Assembly (NCBI GenBank): GCA_000934455.1
Contig: KN888294.1
Span: 16,386 to 49,712 of the forward strand
Length of the DNA: 33,327 nt
Direction: 5' to 3'
DNA from: Apostichopus parvimensis
Taxonomy: Eukaryota; Echinodermata; Holothuroidea; Aspidochirotida; Stichopodidae
Shown here: positions 11,601 to 23,400 of the stretch, one piece after another
How positions within the stretch are numbered: the first letter of the stretch is position 1
Layout: each line of letters opens with the position of its first letter
The notes under the pieces: generated by a model
The model's database searches: none
Seen by the model: only the letters and a program-made list of their open reading frames with translations
Told to the model about the DNA's origin: nothing
Translations under genes and position numbers: made by a program

Positions 11601-14600
11601 TTTGTAGAATCGTACTTGATGGAACATCAAGGAATTTATTGGAAGACAAGTAAATGGGAAAAGCTTCCAAAGGATGCTTAGTTATTATTACAATTGATTA
11701 TTTTCCTCAGTTGTGCCTTCACCTCATGGTAACTGTAATAGCCTTTCCAAAGCTGTTACTTTCCAAAGCTGTTACTTTCCATAGCTGTTACTTTCCATAG
11801 CTATTTACTTTGAATAGCTGTTAATTCCCTTTTATGCTTTAATAGTGTCTTAACAGATTATTATCCCTAGCTAAAGACTATAACTGCACAGGAACACATG
11901 TCAGACAAAAGCTACTACACTATCGTCGCAGATGCACTTAGCCTTATGTAATTAATGGCAAACCTCCAGGCTAAACTGTCATGTTACTGTCATGGTGTGG
12001 TTCAGGCAGTTATCAGGTGGTTGCACCATTTCTGGCAAGAATTACATCCAATCATGAGAGTGAAACACATTCAATTGATATTGATGGTATGTGTGTGTAT
12101 TTATGTCTGTGTGTTTACAGATGGAGACTTGGAGACTGAGATGGAAACAGACAGAAGTAAAGGAGGTAGGAGAAGGAGGAAGTCCAAAGCAGAAACAAGA
12201 AGCAGAACGACTAACGATGAAGATGATTTCATACAGAGAAACATTCAGGTGAACCTAGAACAACATGAAGATAAAGTCATGATTATGCACTATTATCATT
12301 GCCAAAACCTCATTGTAGACTCGCATATTGTATCAAAACTTGATTCAATCCGTATTTCTAAAACAACTTATTAAGCTAAGTTGATGTCACATGAATTTTT
12401 TTGTTGTACCTTTTCTATATTTTTGAGAAATGTAGCCTTTAATATCAATGGAATGAAAAATGTGGCAATGAATAGTTACCCATGTTATTTTGCACACAGC
12501 TGGCAAGTGATGCAGGAAACATGGTTGCTATGACTGATGATGAGAAGAAACGACTGGGAGAACTGCTCCAAGATGTTGAGATGCTTGGAGAGGAATCTCA
12601 GGGTAACCAGGTAAGGTAGAAAGTGGATACATCATAAGAATAAAACAAGATTTATACCAGAAACAGCATTATCACTTCATACATTTGGGCATGAATGACT
12701 GGTTGAATGGTATCTTCATGTTTGATGTCCAGGTTCTCAAAAACAAATATGTATGTATTTTAGATCATCCTGCAAGCAGGAACTCGCAAAGAAGCCTCAT
12801 TGGCTTATCAAAGCCGCAAGCTAACCGAAGTCAGTCTCTTAGATTCATATATGAACGTCCATGATTATGTATTGTCAATTGTCAACAACTCTTTAACTGG
12901 ACGACAGACATTAATCTTGGAGTGACTCGAACCGGGGACCTTATGATTGAAAGGCACCGGCGTTAACCACTGAGCTAACATTCCACGATATATGACTAGA
13001 ATTACTGAGAAACATGTTTTTCTGTTTTGCTTCTTCAAACCACATGATTTTAATGATGATTTAGCCTCTGAAATGATTATCTCATAGATGTTAACAAAAT
13101 CATTGAGAGCAAGAAGGATTTAGTTGGTTGATCTGTTGGTCTTGATAAATCCTAGTATATGCATACTAACTATACCTACTAACTAGATCTGTAGTGTTCA
13201 TGTGTATGCAGATAAGTAATAGACTAATTTAGACAAGAGTAGTCACTGAGTTCTTATATCCAACAGGTAGGAAATAAGGGAAAGAACCAAATTCCATATT
13301 TTGCATTTGACTTGAAAATACTGGATTTGAGAAATTCCTCAACATCTGGCCATAATTCTGGCAGGATTTGAATCAGGTACATCCATGTAGGATGACCTAA
13401 CTGATTCATTTCACTTCAGAATTTCTCCTTAGTAACTGCTTAATTTACTATTTTGTCCTAACGCCATCTACCCATGTACTTCTATTACAAGGATGTAATT
13501 GGGACAGAAATGAAAGTCTTCCCTGGAGTTGGTTTCCAACCAAACAGATCTGAAGAGGATGCTTTGAAAGACCTTGATAATAAACTTAAGGTGTTGATGC
13601 CCTTTGACAGTTTCCAGGAAATATGTAGCACTCCCTCTGTGGTAAGTCTTATAGTAACATAGTGCATTATTATAAGGGTATATCTTTGATTTAAATATTC
13701 ATACAATGGTATAGGTATGGTAGTATGTACTAGTATGGTTTCCATGACATGCTTAGTATTTTTTGACTGGCGCCATCATGTAATAGGCATCACCACCAAG
13801 GAAAGGTCTCACAACTCATTTGGTAGGTTTAGAATAAGGATCGTACCCCTGTGGTCACAGGATTGAATTCAGTTGTAGACAGAGTTTAGATAACTCTCCC
13901 CGTCTGTTTTCTTGTTAGATGTAAAATTAGAATTTCTTAGTCATTGCCAGTCTTTTCATTGCAATCAGTGATAAATCTAACGGTAACAGCTATTGTTAAT
14001 ATGTTAAATATTCAAGAATCAAGCTCACTACTTCACAGTGAGCCTTTATTTTTGCCTAACCCTGCCCTCTCCTTTCAAGGAAGCACCACTCTCTCTAGGG
14101 AACAAAATAGAGGGTATGTGCATATACTTCCAGTAACCCTAGTTCCTGTATTTCTTAATTATGCCTTAAAAATTTCAAACTAAAAGTTCAACTTCTTGCA
14201 TGACAGACTAATTGCTGAATAGCGACTATTGCATCTTTGAATGTTTTCAGTTCAGGAAGTTTCTTGAAAATAGGTCTCTTCTGTTGCTGATTAGATGTTT
14301 ATTTTGGCTCATGGGAACAGTTCTTCTAGTAGTAGATGCCAGAAGAAACATCAGAAAAAACTTATATTTTTCTCTCTCCTCAGAGAAATCATTCAAGTAA
14401 TACTCTCATTGAATACAGCCAGGAGGCGTTTGAACTCGGTGACAAAATACTCCAAGGAAACCGAGAGACGAGAGATCATCAAGACCGACTGAAGCAGATT
14501 GAAGATGAGCTCGTACAGTTACAGACGCAGGTAGAAAGAGAGGTAAGAATGTTACACGTAGGAGGTCAAATTGATGTCAATTAGCTGTGAATTGATGCAT

Positions 14601-17398
14601 TTATTACATATCTGATGGACTATCATTGCTCTCTCTTCCTCCCACCTCCCCTCCCACCTCCCCCCATTATGGTGAAATTGTCAAATTCTTACTCTCAAGG
14701 ATCAGAAAATGCTTCAAATTTGTAGAAAGGCAAAATTGAATATGGTTGTCATGTTTTATCTGAGAAGTTAGTGTTTTAAATTCATTAATTTTGGTAAAAT
14801 TACTAAATGTCCCAAAATTGAACCTGTTACTAGCTGCTCAGTTGAAAATCATTTATTAGTTACTACAGTAATATATTTCTACCCTTGATTACAGATCCCT
14901 TCACCATCATTAATAACTTAACATATTCCTACCCTTGATTGCAGATATCTTCACCATCACTCAGTAAAGATGAATTAGATGACCTGTTTCGACAATGTGA
15001 TGATGTAGACACAAGAACGCAGTCAGCACTCTCATCCCCTCGGACACCCAGACCGACCTTCAATCCCAGGAATAATGGCGACCATTCTGCCATTGGAAGC
15101 CAGGAAAATGAACAAACAGGTTCCGATACTAGTAGAACTGCCAAATTAGACGACGAGATTTTAAGGAAACTCTTAGAAGAGGCTAAACATGGACTTGGCT
15201 TTAAAGAAACTTTCACAGACGGGAGTGATATCCCAGAAGGAATCAGTTTTGGAGAAGGAGAAGAAGAAGAAGAAGAAAATTACACACAAAATAACGATGG
15301 TTCGCTAAATGAAGAAAACCAAGGTGGCAGGAGACTTTTACAGAATTCATCAAGTAAGTCAGCATAATGAGCTTGTTATAAACAGCTGTGGAACCAAAAA
15401 AATGGGGCTGGGGAAGGGGTGGGGGCAGCTGCACTTCTCTTATGAATGGGAAATGTTCCTCTAAATTTACAATTATATTGGTAATGTTAATTAAATTCCA
15501 TTATTAAATAAATGTTTGTTCAGTATACACCAAGCAAATTTCTATTTAGTCCACATCAGATATGTATTTGCAAACAGGATTATTGGGAAAGCAAAGTTTT
15601 ATAGGATAATTTTGGTGGAATAGTATCTTGTGAGATGTTGCTGCTTTGATGCTGAAGATCAATTTTCAGTTTCGTGTTGCAATTTCCAGGGTCATGCTAC
15701 CTTAGTGTAAAATACACTCAACTCTACCCCTATAATTCAGTACTGCAAGTTTGTAGCACACAAAGTTGTCTGCTGTGGGCGTGTATAAATTGCCAAACCT
15801 CCAGCTGTTAGCCTGTAGGGGTTAATATATTCAACTTTAAGTTCTTGCACTAATCAATCTCAAGCATTTAGCTTTGCACCTTGTTGTTCTTACTCTTTTT
15901 ATTTATTGCTTAAGATATGACATAGCCTGAGACTGGAAGACAGTAAGTGTGATTGTAATGGTAGCAGGCCAGCATATATTGTGTTTAGCTGATTGTTATC
16001 TATGATTGCTGAATGCAGTTTCTAAACTATTCCTTCATTTAAAGTTGGTTTCCTAATCGTACAATGTCAGCACTTTCCCTTTTGCATTTTCCTTGATCAA
16101 GCATATTAAACTTTTCTTTTTTGCTGCTCCTTTTTGTGTGTTTTACACACTTTGTTTGGTGTTTCATACATTATACATAGGAAAATAAGCAGCCAAAACA
16201 CACTTAAATACGTACTAAGTCGACCACTCTGCTGGAGAGCGGTGTTCAATCGACTGTTCCTTTCCTCGATTGGCTTTCAATAAAGTCTCAGTTGTATACA
16301 TGTATACTGTTGTTTCAGCACTTTGATAATACCTCACCCTGACAAAACATAATATGACAACCTATAAATGTATGACATAATCATCCAAATTTGGTAGAGC
16401 TGTTCTATATAATTATTAGAAATAGAGAATAGAATGGGAAAATAACTTGAAATAACCATTGTCTTATATTCTTAAGGCCTAAGACACCCAAGGAATATTA
16501 AGGCCTGAGATGAGGCAATGATAGCTGCATTTGTGTCTCCTTTCCATTTATCTTTTCTTCAGTCCATTCTTTTAATTTATTTTATGTAAAGCTAGTTTGC
16601 TCTATGCTGTCCATGTTTTTCATGATCAATTTTTAAGTCAAAGGTAATCCAGTGCTAAGCTAATTGTTTCGTGAACCTTGCACAGATTTTTCTTTTTCTT
16701 TCTTTCAAATAGCTGTCTACAAGCCAATGTGTCTACTAGCCAATGTGTTTATGTCATGTGTTTTTGTCTTCATAGCTTTTAGTTAGTATTGAACTCATAA
16801 TGAGGTATACAGAATGTTACATGAATTGCGCCAAGTGACATTTTCTTTCAGGCAACTTTATTGTACCTAGCAGTTTTCAGTACAATAGAGCATTTTTTTT
16901 GTACATATGAGGCTATATTTTTTCAGCCATGCATTCTAACAATGGTGTAGACATTTAGCTGCGACTCACCAGGTACATTATTACTGTGGACAGTAAGATC
17001 ATTGAGATTCATAAGGTGTAACCATGAAGAAAATTAATCATCTTTTTACTGCAATTTACTTGGCTTTCTATTTCCTGTTTATCTGTCTCCTTACAGCTTA
17101 CACACCCTTACTATAGTGTGTGTAGAGCCTGAACTTGGTTTTTAGTAGTTACTACCAAGCTAAATGCTTTTAAGTGAAGTTTGTCATTTTAGTGAACATT
17201 CATGTAGGCTCCAATATCTCAGTGAACTTAGCTGGCAAACCTTTGCTGACTTGTGCTTCCTTTTTTTATTGTGCAGGTAATTCAAGAGTTCCTCTGGTGT
17301 CCCATGATGTCATCCAGATGCTGTTAAGGAATCCAAGAGTAACATTAGATGAGGCAAAGAAACCAACCAACCTTGAATCTGGTGATGTTGATGTGTAA
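8678..17398 (+). CDS. FSIP1: Fibrous sheath-interacting protein 1, complete ten-exon coding model
   Basis: Coding exons: 8688-8867 (exon opens at 8678), 9453-9537, 10062-10505, 11321-11464, 12121-12248, 12500-12610, 13492-13641, 14384-14542, 14945-15353 and 17277-17398. All are GT-AG and in frame; the total is 643 codons and a TAA at 17396, against about 581 residues in human. The start is fixed by MDITRGSLDGI, which matches the vertebrate N-terminus. Other family landmarks: IRKAIKKMRKLDKILSQK (about 163-180, basic coiled coil), DDFIQRNIQ (319-327), MTDDEKKRLGELLQDVE (338-354), then GDKILQGNRETRDHQDRL (432-449) followed by a heptad-like helix. Acidic runs occur near residues 145-155 (D7E2) and in exon 9 (E-rich). 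Family knowledge: FSIP1 binds AKAP4 of the mammalian sperm fibrous sheath and has a role in flagellum/cilium assembly. Outside mammals an axonemal or ciliary role is inferred. Exon 7 has the weakest acceptor. No enzyme domain or membrane segment is seen. Confidence 0.9.
11744..11824. repeat. 16-bp tandem repeat in FSIP1 intron 4
   Basis: About five copies of TTTCCAAAGCTGTTAC. The first two are identical; later ones drift to CCATAGCT and GAATAGCT. It sits in the intron between exons 4 and 5 with no coding meaning. Confidence 0.85.
12775..12985 (-). mobile_element. tRNA-derived SINE-like element in FSIP1 intron 6
   Basis: On the minus strand an RNA polymerase III A box (TTAGCTCAGTGGTTAA, 12978-12963) is followed about 40 bases later by a B box (GGTTCGAGTCA, 12933-12923), the spacing of a tRNA head. 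The T stem and acceptor stem do not pair, so it is not a working tRNA. A non-tRNA body follows toward lower coordinates, containing GCTTGCGGCTTTGATAAGCC and a CCTGC-AA-GCAGG hairpin near 12779. The left end and target duplication are not clear, so the boundary there is approximate. Confidence 0.6.
14640..14667 (+). repeat. Polypyrimidine (CTCCC/ACCTCC) low-complexity tract
   Basis: A CT-rich run with repeated CCTCCCACC units in FSIP1 intron 8. It is simple sequence, too far from the acceptor at 14944 to be its pyrimidine tract. Confidence 0.7.
14881..14960 (+). repeat. 50-bp tandem duplication of the FSIP1 exon 9 splice acceptor
   Basis: ACCCTTGATTACAGATCCC-TTCACCATCA at 14881 recurs as ACCCTTGATTGCAGATATC-TTCACCATCA at 14931, a 50-bp period that spans the branch/pyrimidine/AG and first exon bases. 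The downstream AG (14944) gives an open frame. Use of the upstream AG (14894) would enter in the same phase and stop after eight codons. Confidence 0.85.
15354..17276 (+). other. FSIP1 intron 9 (1.9 kb)
   Basis: The largest FSIP1 intron. If it is retained, the protein ends four codons into the intron region (TAA at 15365-15367). It holds a 38-bp hairpin at 16218-16255 (arms AGTCGACC-A-CTCT and AGAG-C-GG...TCGACT). No further exon, TE or RNA gene is recognised. Confidence 0.5.
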
Positions 17399-18405
17399 CA
17401 GGCACAACTAAACTACTGGCGGGGGGGGGGGGGGGGGGAGACAGAAGAATTGTGGTGAGGATGAGGTGGTATTAAAACTTATAGTACGATTGATATAGGC
17501 AACATAGCTAATATGTCCGGAGCTTGATGGAAAGGGACAGAAGGGGGGTAAGGTGCCATTTCTGGTCCTAGCTAAAGGCTTAGGGTGGATTCCGGTCCTA
17601 GCTCAATACAAGTATTTAAAGGTAAGTATCCTTTTCCACACATTGTAGCACCTTACTCATGCTCTCCTTGGATCTACTACCAGGATCTACTTCTTGAATC
17701 TACTACCAGTCTACTCTGGAGTTTCATAAACTGCCTCCATCTCTGTTTACTTGGTAAGAATCACACAAAGTTATTTAATGAATTTGCCAAGTAAATCAAG
17801 AACAGCCTTCTACAAAAATTATTAACCCTACCCCCCCAGCCCCTTCACACACCTGGACCTTACCACCACCCCACTCACACCTCCATAATGGCGTAGTTAC
17901 CTTTGAATAATTTACTTATGGCAGTATGGTGTGATTCCTCTGCTGTAATCTGTTATGAAGATATGCTTTTAAATAGAGGGGCATGTACAAAAAAAAAATA
18001 ATGCATATAGGTAGCTATTATTGGTAACACCGAGTATATACGTAGAACGCTGAGATAACCATGCATGCAACTTGTATGTGGAACAAAATGACCTTAGGTT
18101 GCAATATTATTCCAGAATTTTAGTGTAATGTTAGAAAATTTCTTAATTGTGACTTTATATCTTCTGAACAAATCACTTTTCAAATGCTGAATATATCATT
18201 GTGTGTCACTTCACCTTGAAAATAGTATTGAATCACCTTGAATTTATGTAACCTTGGTACCCAGTCTGTGCTTTGAATATTCATAAACTGATATGAGACG
18301 TTATAAAACAGATTTGGGAAAAAATTTATTTACATTTTTCAAATGCCTACATTTTATGAGTTGTTCTTCATATTGTAAATAAAATGAATTTCTTGATTTC
18401 ATGTG
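17399..18405 (+). other. FSIP1: FSIP1 3' untranslated region
   Basis: No splice signals are needed between the stop codon and the poly(A) signal at 18378, so about 1 kb of 3' UTR is inferred. It contains a run of 18 G at 17421-17438, 22 bases after the stop codon, and AC/CC-rich low-complexity sequence near 17830-17880. The true cleavage site is not visible from sequence. Confidence 0.5.
18378..18383 (+). terminator. Candidate FSIP1 poly(A) signal AATAAA
   Basis: Canonical AATAAA followed within 20-40 bases by a T/GT-rich stretch (TGTGTTACTTTGTGTTCG), as expected for cleavage and polyadenylation. Confidence 0.6.
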
Positions 18406-20455
18406 TTACTTTGTGTTCGTTTCTCTATGCAATTTAACCTAGTATCTTGTTAAGGTTCTTGATTTCTCCTTACCATTATTCCTGCTAGATTGAGAGCTGT
18501 TGCTATTTCTTCAATGTCCATTCAACCTATGCAATGCTTAAGAGTTTATAACACAATGTATGTCCAGTGATGCAATGAATCAGGATTTGAATCATCAAAA
18601 TTTCTAAAATGAAAAGTCCTGGATATATTTGTTGTGCTGGTTTAGCCCATAAGGAGATTACAGTGACTAAATGTAAGTCAGAACAATTAATGCTAATGAC
18701 TTAAATTTAAAACAAAGTGACTCCTTAAAGTTCAAATCCAAGGTACTCTTATTTCAGATTTGTGGAATCCATGAAGTCTGCTACTATGCAAATGCACTGT
18801 ACCAAATAAAATTGTACTGTTTGTATGTAGGCTATGTATGTGTATGGAGTATATCCAAGTCTCCAGAGTCTACATGTAATATTTTGTGGGGGTTTGAATC
18901 CATCGAATGTCCCAGTTTATCTGTTAAAAGTAAAAGATTAATGGGGTGAAAATATACTGTATGCATGTACAAATACAGTTCACTATACTGTATGCTTGTA
19001 AAATATAGTTCACTATACTGTATGTATGTACAAATAGTTCACCAGTCAACCACCACAAAAGTATTACACTGTGCATACTCTTAACCAGAGACAAGACTAA
19101 AAAGAAAAAAACTGTAAATGAAATAAAATGTGCGTAAAATCAATATATTTTAAAGAATTTTCAATTTAGTGAGACAGTTCACTGAACCAAACTATAAATA
19201 TGGCCCATCTCCAACAGAACCTCTTCCAAATCGTCATGACAAAAGGATCGGAAATAACATAAAAAGTGTCCAGATGACAAAAAAAATGTTGAGGATTGAA
19301 TAAAATTCATGAATTAATTGCTCATTATACCGTCACAACATATCTAGCAAGATGGAATAGTTTGATCAATTACAATCATATTTTAATAAATACTGCATAG
19401 GTTTGGTAAAATTACAGACCAAATACAAAAGGTGGCTTTCTGATTCACTACCAATGGTTTTACTGTATTGTTACCACATGGTGCTCTGGTTACTGAGGAC
19501 CTAGCCAACTCAAAGGATATAGAATGCAAAAAGCATGATGATAAAGGAATTTTAGAAAAGTAAGCAATGTGCAATACTCTACTGTCTAGTTAAATATACA
19601 TCTCACCTATTAAAGTAGAAATGAACTTCATAGGTCTAGTAAACTAATGGCTAAATTGTTGACAATCTTTGCTATATCCAGGAACTGCTTTCTTTACAAG
19701 TATTTCAAATCCTGTTCAATTCAACATGGCAACCACCTTCTGGGATGAGGTGTACTAAATAGTATGTTGACATAAATGTGACTGATTATTTCTTTGTTTT
19801 AAAGTGATAAGTGACAACAGCAGACATTGCCTTTGTAAGTGCTGTCTTATTGCACAGGAAGCTGCAGTAACCATTCAGGGATTAGAATTCTTTGATATTG
19901 TTTCTAGCAGCTTGTTAGCAAGATGAACTGTAACCTTTGTTTCTTTCATGCCAGACCATGGATAAAAATGCTGTACTATTGTCAGATCATTAAAAACAAC
20001 AATTAAAACTTACAAGTTTATCTGAAATTATGATTAGAAATCAGTTTTGGCCACAGACCAGGAATGTATCTCATCAGATGCCGCAACTAAACATAACTTT
20101 TGTGTTTACTTTAACTTTTACATGAAGAGAAATTTATCAAGCATAACTTGTTTTGGATTTGGCACTAATTCCTGTAGTATTAAAAACAACATTTTCCCAT
20201 AGAGTTAAATTTGCATTTTGCTATGTAATAATAAATGTTAATTATAATGGTCGTCATCAACTTTGCCTTAAACATTTCAGATATTTTATCCATTTTGATG
20301 ATGTAAATCTTGCACACTGTAAACAGATGAAGAAAGTTAACCTTTACCCCAAATGTTCGACTTTCTTGAATTACCTCATATAAAGAAAACACTTTTCAAA
20401 AACTTTGCCTAAATTATTCCTTGAAAGTAAAAGATGGCCCTAGTTTGACTTATCA
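18406..20455. other. Convergent intergenic region / ATG14 3' UTR
   Basis: This lies between the FSIP1 poly(A) signal and the ATG14 stop codon. Part of it must be the ATG14 3' UTR on the minus strand. No canonical minus-strand AATAAA is seen; an ATTAAA variant at 19387-19382 is a weak candidate. It contains a 30-bp tandem repeat at 18953-19042. No gene is recognised. Confidence 0.45.
18953..19042. repeat. Three-copy 29-31 bp tandem repeat
   Basis: Units begin TATACTGTATG and end AGTTCAC, at about 18953, 18984 and 19014, with small length differences (31, 30, 29 bp). It lies between the convergent genes. Confidence 0.85.
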
Positions 20456-23400
20456 TCAGCTCTTGTCATACTGCCTTGATGCTACCCTCCACAAAGCAGA
20501 AGCTACAGTAGCAGCTGATGATACAAGACTACCAGCCGCTTGGGTCATATGAGAGGCACCCATAGGTTCCTCCGGGTTAGAAGACGTACGACTTGCCCCC
20601 TGGCTACCTCCGTCTGTCGTCGAGAGGGTGGCATCGCTGGGAATGAGAGAAACATCCAAGTCCGGGACAGTCTCCCATTCTTGTCCCATTTCTGATTCGT
20701 TGGATGAGCTCTCCGATTCTTCGAGGGTCTCTGGTAGATAGGAGGTACTGCTAACGAGACTAGTGGCACTGCTAGGGGGCGTCATCTCAACTGTGAGTAG
20801 GTCTGCGTAAATTTCAAATGGTAGACACCTGTCCGACGAATAAGAAATGGGGGTAACTTGAGGAGTGTTTTTTGTAGTCAAGTTGTATTTCAGTTAGTCA
20901 AGCTACTACATCATACAATATGGTTCACAAATTATGGTTCACAAAATCTGTTAAGGATGAGGGATGATTTTCAATTTCTGTGTATTCAGCAGCAGCACAA
21001 ACATGTTTCAGATGAAAATTTCTTACAGGAAAATAAATAATATTTTGCTCACCACTAATCCTAATCCCAAGAACATAAGTAGGATTCACACAGTTGACAC
21101 ACTCTTACAGTCTAAAATGCAAACACCGATTGTTTGGAGAAGCTAATGTCTCATCAATGTAGCAAATATACTTGAAGGCAAGCAGCCAGTAGTTACACAA
21201 TGGATTAATATAGCAATATAACTTCTCTCTGAGATCTCTGTACATATTGGGTTACCATTTATCCAGAATTATCCAGCGATATCCTCCTTTTTCTATCTCA
21301 CCTGCGCTTCTAGGTGGATTCACCAAAATGTAACAAAGTTCCAATAAAAGACAATGAACTAAGTTTCTTGACAGTGATTAAACCATCAAAGCCATTCCAA
21401 TATGAGCACAGATTATTAACAGTCCCTTAATCATTCTGATTTTACATTGACATTGAGCTTTTAAACCTCAAATCTGATAGCATTTTCAATTATGAACCCT
21501 TCAAAATCAATGGAAAGGGAGGACCCATCAATGTAGAACCTTGCCCACAGATAAAGTATGGCAACACTATGTACATACCTGCCAAGCAATGGACTCTTGC
21601 ACTTGGTCAGCTGCCAAAGATTACCCAAGGGACTACGCGGGTGGAGAAATTCGGGGTCTACACCCTGGAATATGAGAGGAAACATCGCTGGGATGACTAC
21701 CAAGCTGATCGCACAGTTATACATTACTTATACAGATGAAATATAAGAGAAATAAATCCGTACAGGAGGCTTTCTGAATATTTTTGTCAGATGTGTCAAC
21801 TGCATATTTGTCAGAGCCAAATGTCAAAGTGACTTTATACCATGCAATGCACTGAGTCCCACCCCCTAAAAAAAACCCTCCCATACCCCCTAAGAAAAAC
21901 CTCCCATACCCCTAACAGAGTCCACGTTCAACACACACCTCTTTAAGCTGATAGCCAATTTAATTCAGTGAGGGGGATAGAAATGACATGTTTGTTGATG
22001 TACTAAGCAGAGATACTGTAAAGTATAGACCTTTAATTGTTATCACAAGTTTGTGTTCCACCGTGAATATGTTGGTAATTAAAATACCCAAATATATGAT
22101 TGATAGGAACTCACTATTTTAAGATTAACTGTTTGAAAGACAAACACACAGATACAAATTTATATGTTCCCTACAACTGTGAACATGAGATAATAGTTTA
22201 TGATAATATATGATATGATCTTTAAAGGTTAGGCTAAATATCTTCCAAACCATCAAGTGTGGCTAAATTTCACAAAGTCATAGTTTATATTCATATTTTG
22301 ACAGAGACCAAGATCTCGTTACCTATTCAGAGTATATAATAACACATTATTTCTACAGTAGGTATCACTAAGTATATTACTTACCTGAGTACAGCATAAG
22401 TACAGTACATTAACATTCAGTTTTTCAACTCCAAAAGAAAATTCCTTCAAGTCCAGCTCTTTGAGACAAAAATAGCTGCAAATTCAAGTAAAAGTAACGT
22501 TATAGGAAGACGGTCTAGGTGAGGCAAATATTTAAAGTTAAAAAGTGGCAGAATTCAGTAACCATCATCAGATACTGCAGACTGCTGAAATATCATTAAA
22601 AACTTAGCCTAGGTCATTTTCAAGGCAGATTCACTTAGGCCTTGAAAGCCTTCTTTGCATATAAGAGTCATGGCAAATTTTTTATTACAATACAAACAAA
22701 ATATGCAAACATTGACTCACCTAAATGAAAGTCTTTTAGGTAAAGGAATGCCAAGGTACCAAGCAATGTGTTGTGTTAGTTGAGCAACGTAAGACATTGC
22801 TCCCAATGTCTGATGTCCAGGGTTGTGTAATTCTAGGTTTGTGTATGGATCTTCCTGGCTTATAACTGCCAACAAAATTAACACAAAAAATCAATATTAT
22901 TACATGATGGAAATTGAATGCATGCAGTTATTAATTGTAGAGAAGTGTCTTTAAAATACTGGGACTGCATCAAATTTGACAAGAAAGTTGATGCATCAGT
23001 GGACTGACACAACCAATCAGACAATGTGTTGCAGCTCTTTAGTTAGAACTACAGGAATCTTGAATAAAATGAAACATAATATAGAAAGGATTGACTGGGA
23101 AATCTAACAACAATTTGGAAGTAAACTAAGGACTTAGCATCCCCCCCCCCAGTATATATTGTTTAGATTTCACTGCTACTGTTAACTGAACATGGCAAGA
23201 TGCAAATGGAGTATGGACTGGTATGGGTGGGAGGTTAAAGTGGGTATGCTGATGAGGGTATCGATTGATATGGGTGGAAGGATATTGCCGATGAGGGTAT
23301 GGACTGGTATGGATGTGAGGTATTGCGGATGACGGTATGTACTGATATAGGTGGGAGGGTATTATTGCTGATGAGGGTATGTACTGGTAAGGGTGGGAGG

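Noticed and set aside
12914-12985. A tRNA gene on the minus strand
   Set aside because: The A and B boxes are good, but the acceptor and T stems do not pair and the anticodon loop is irregular. It is better explained as the head of a SINE.
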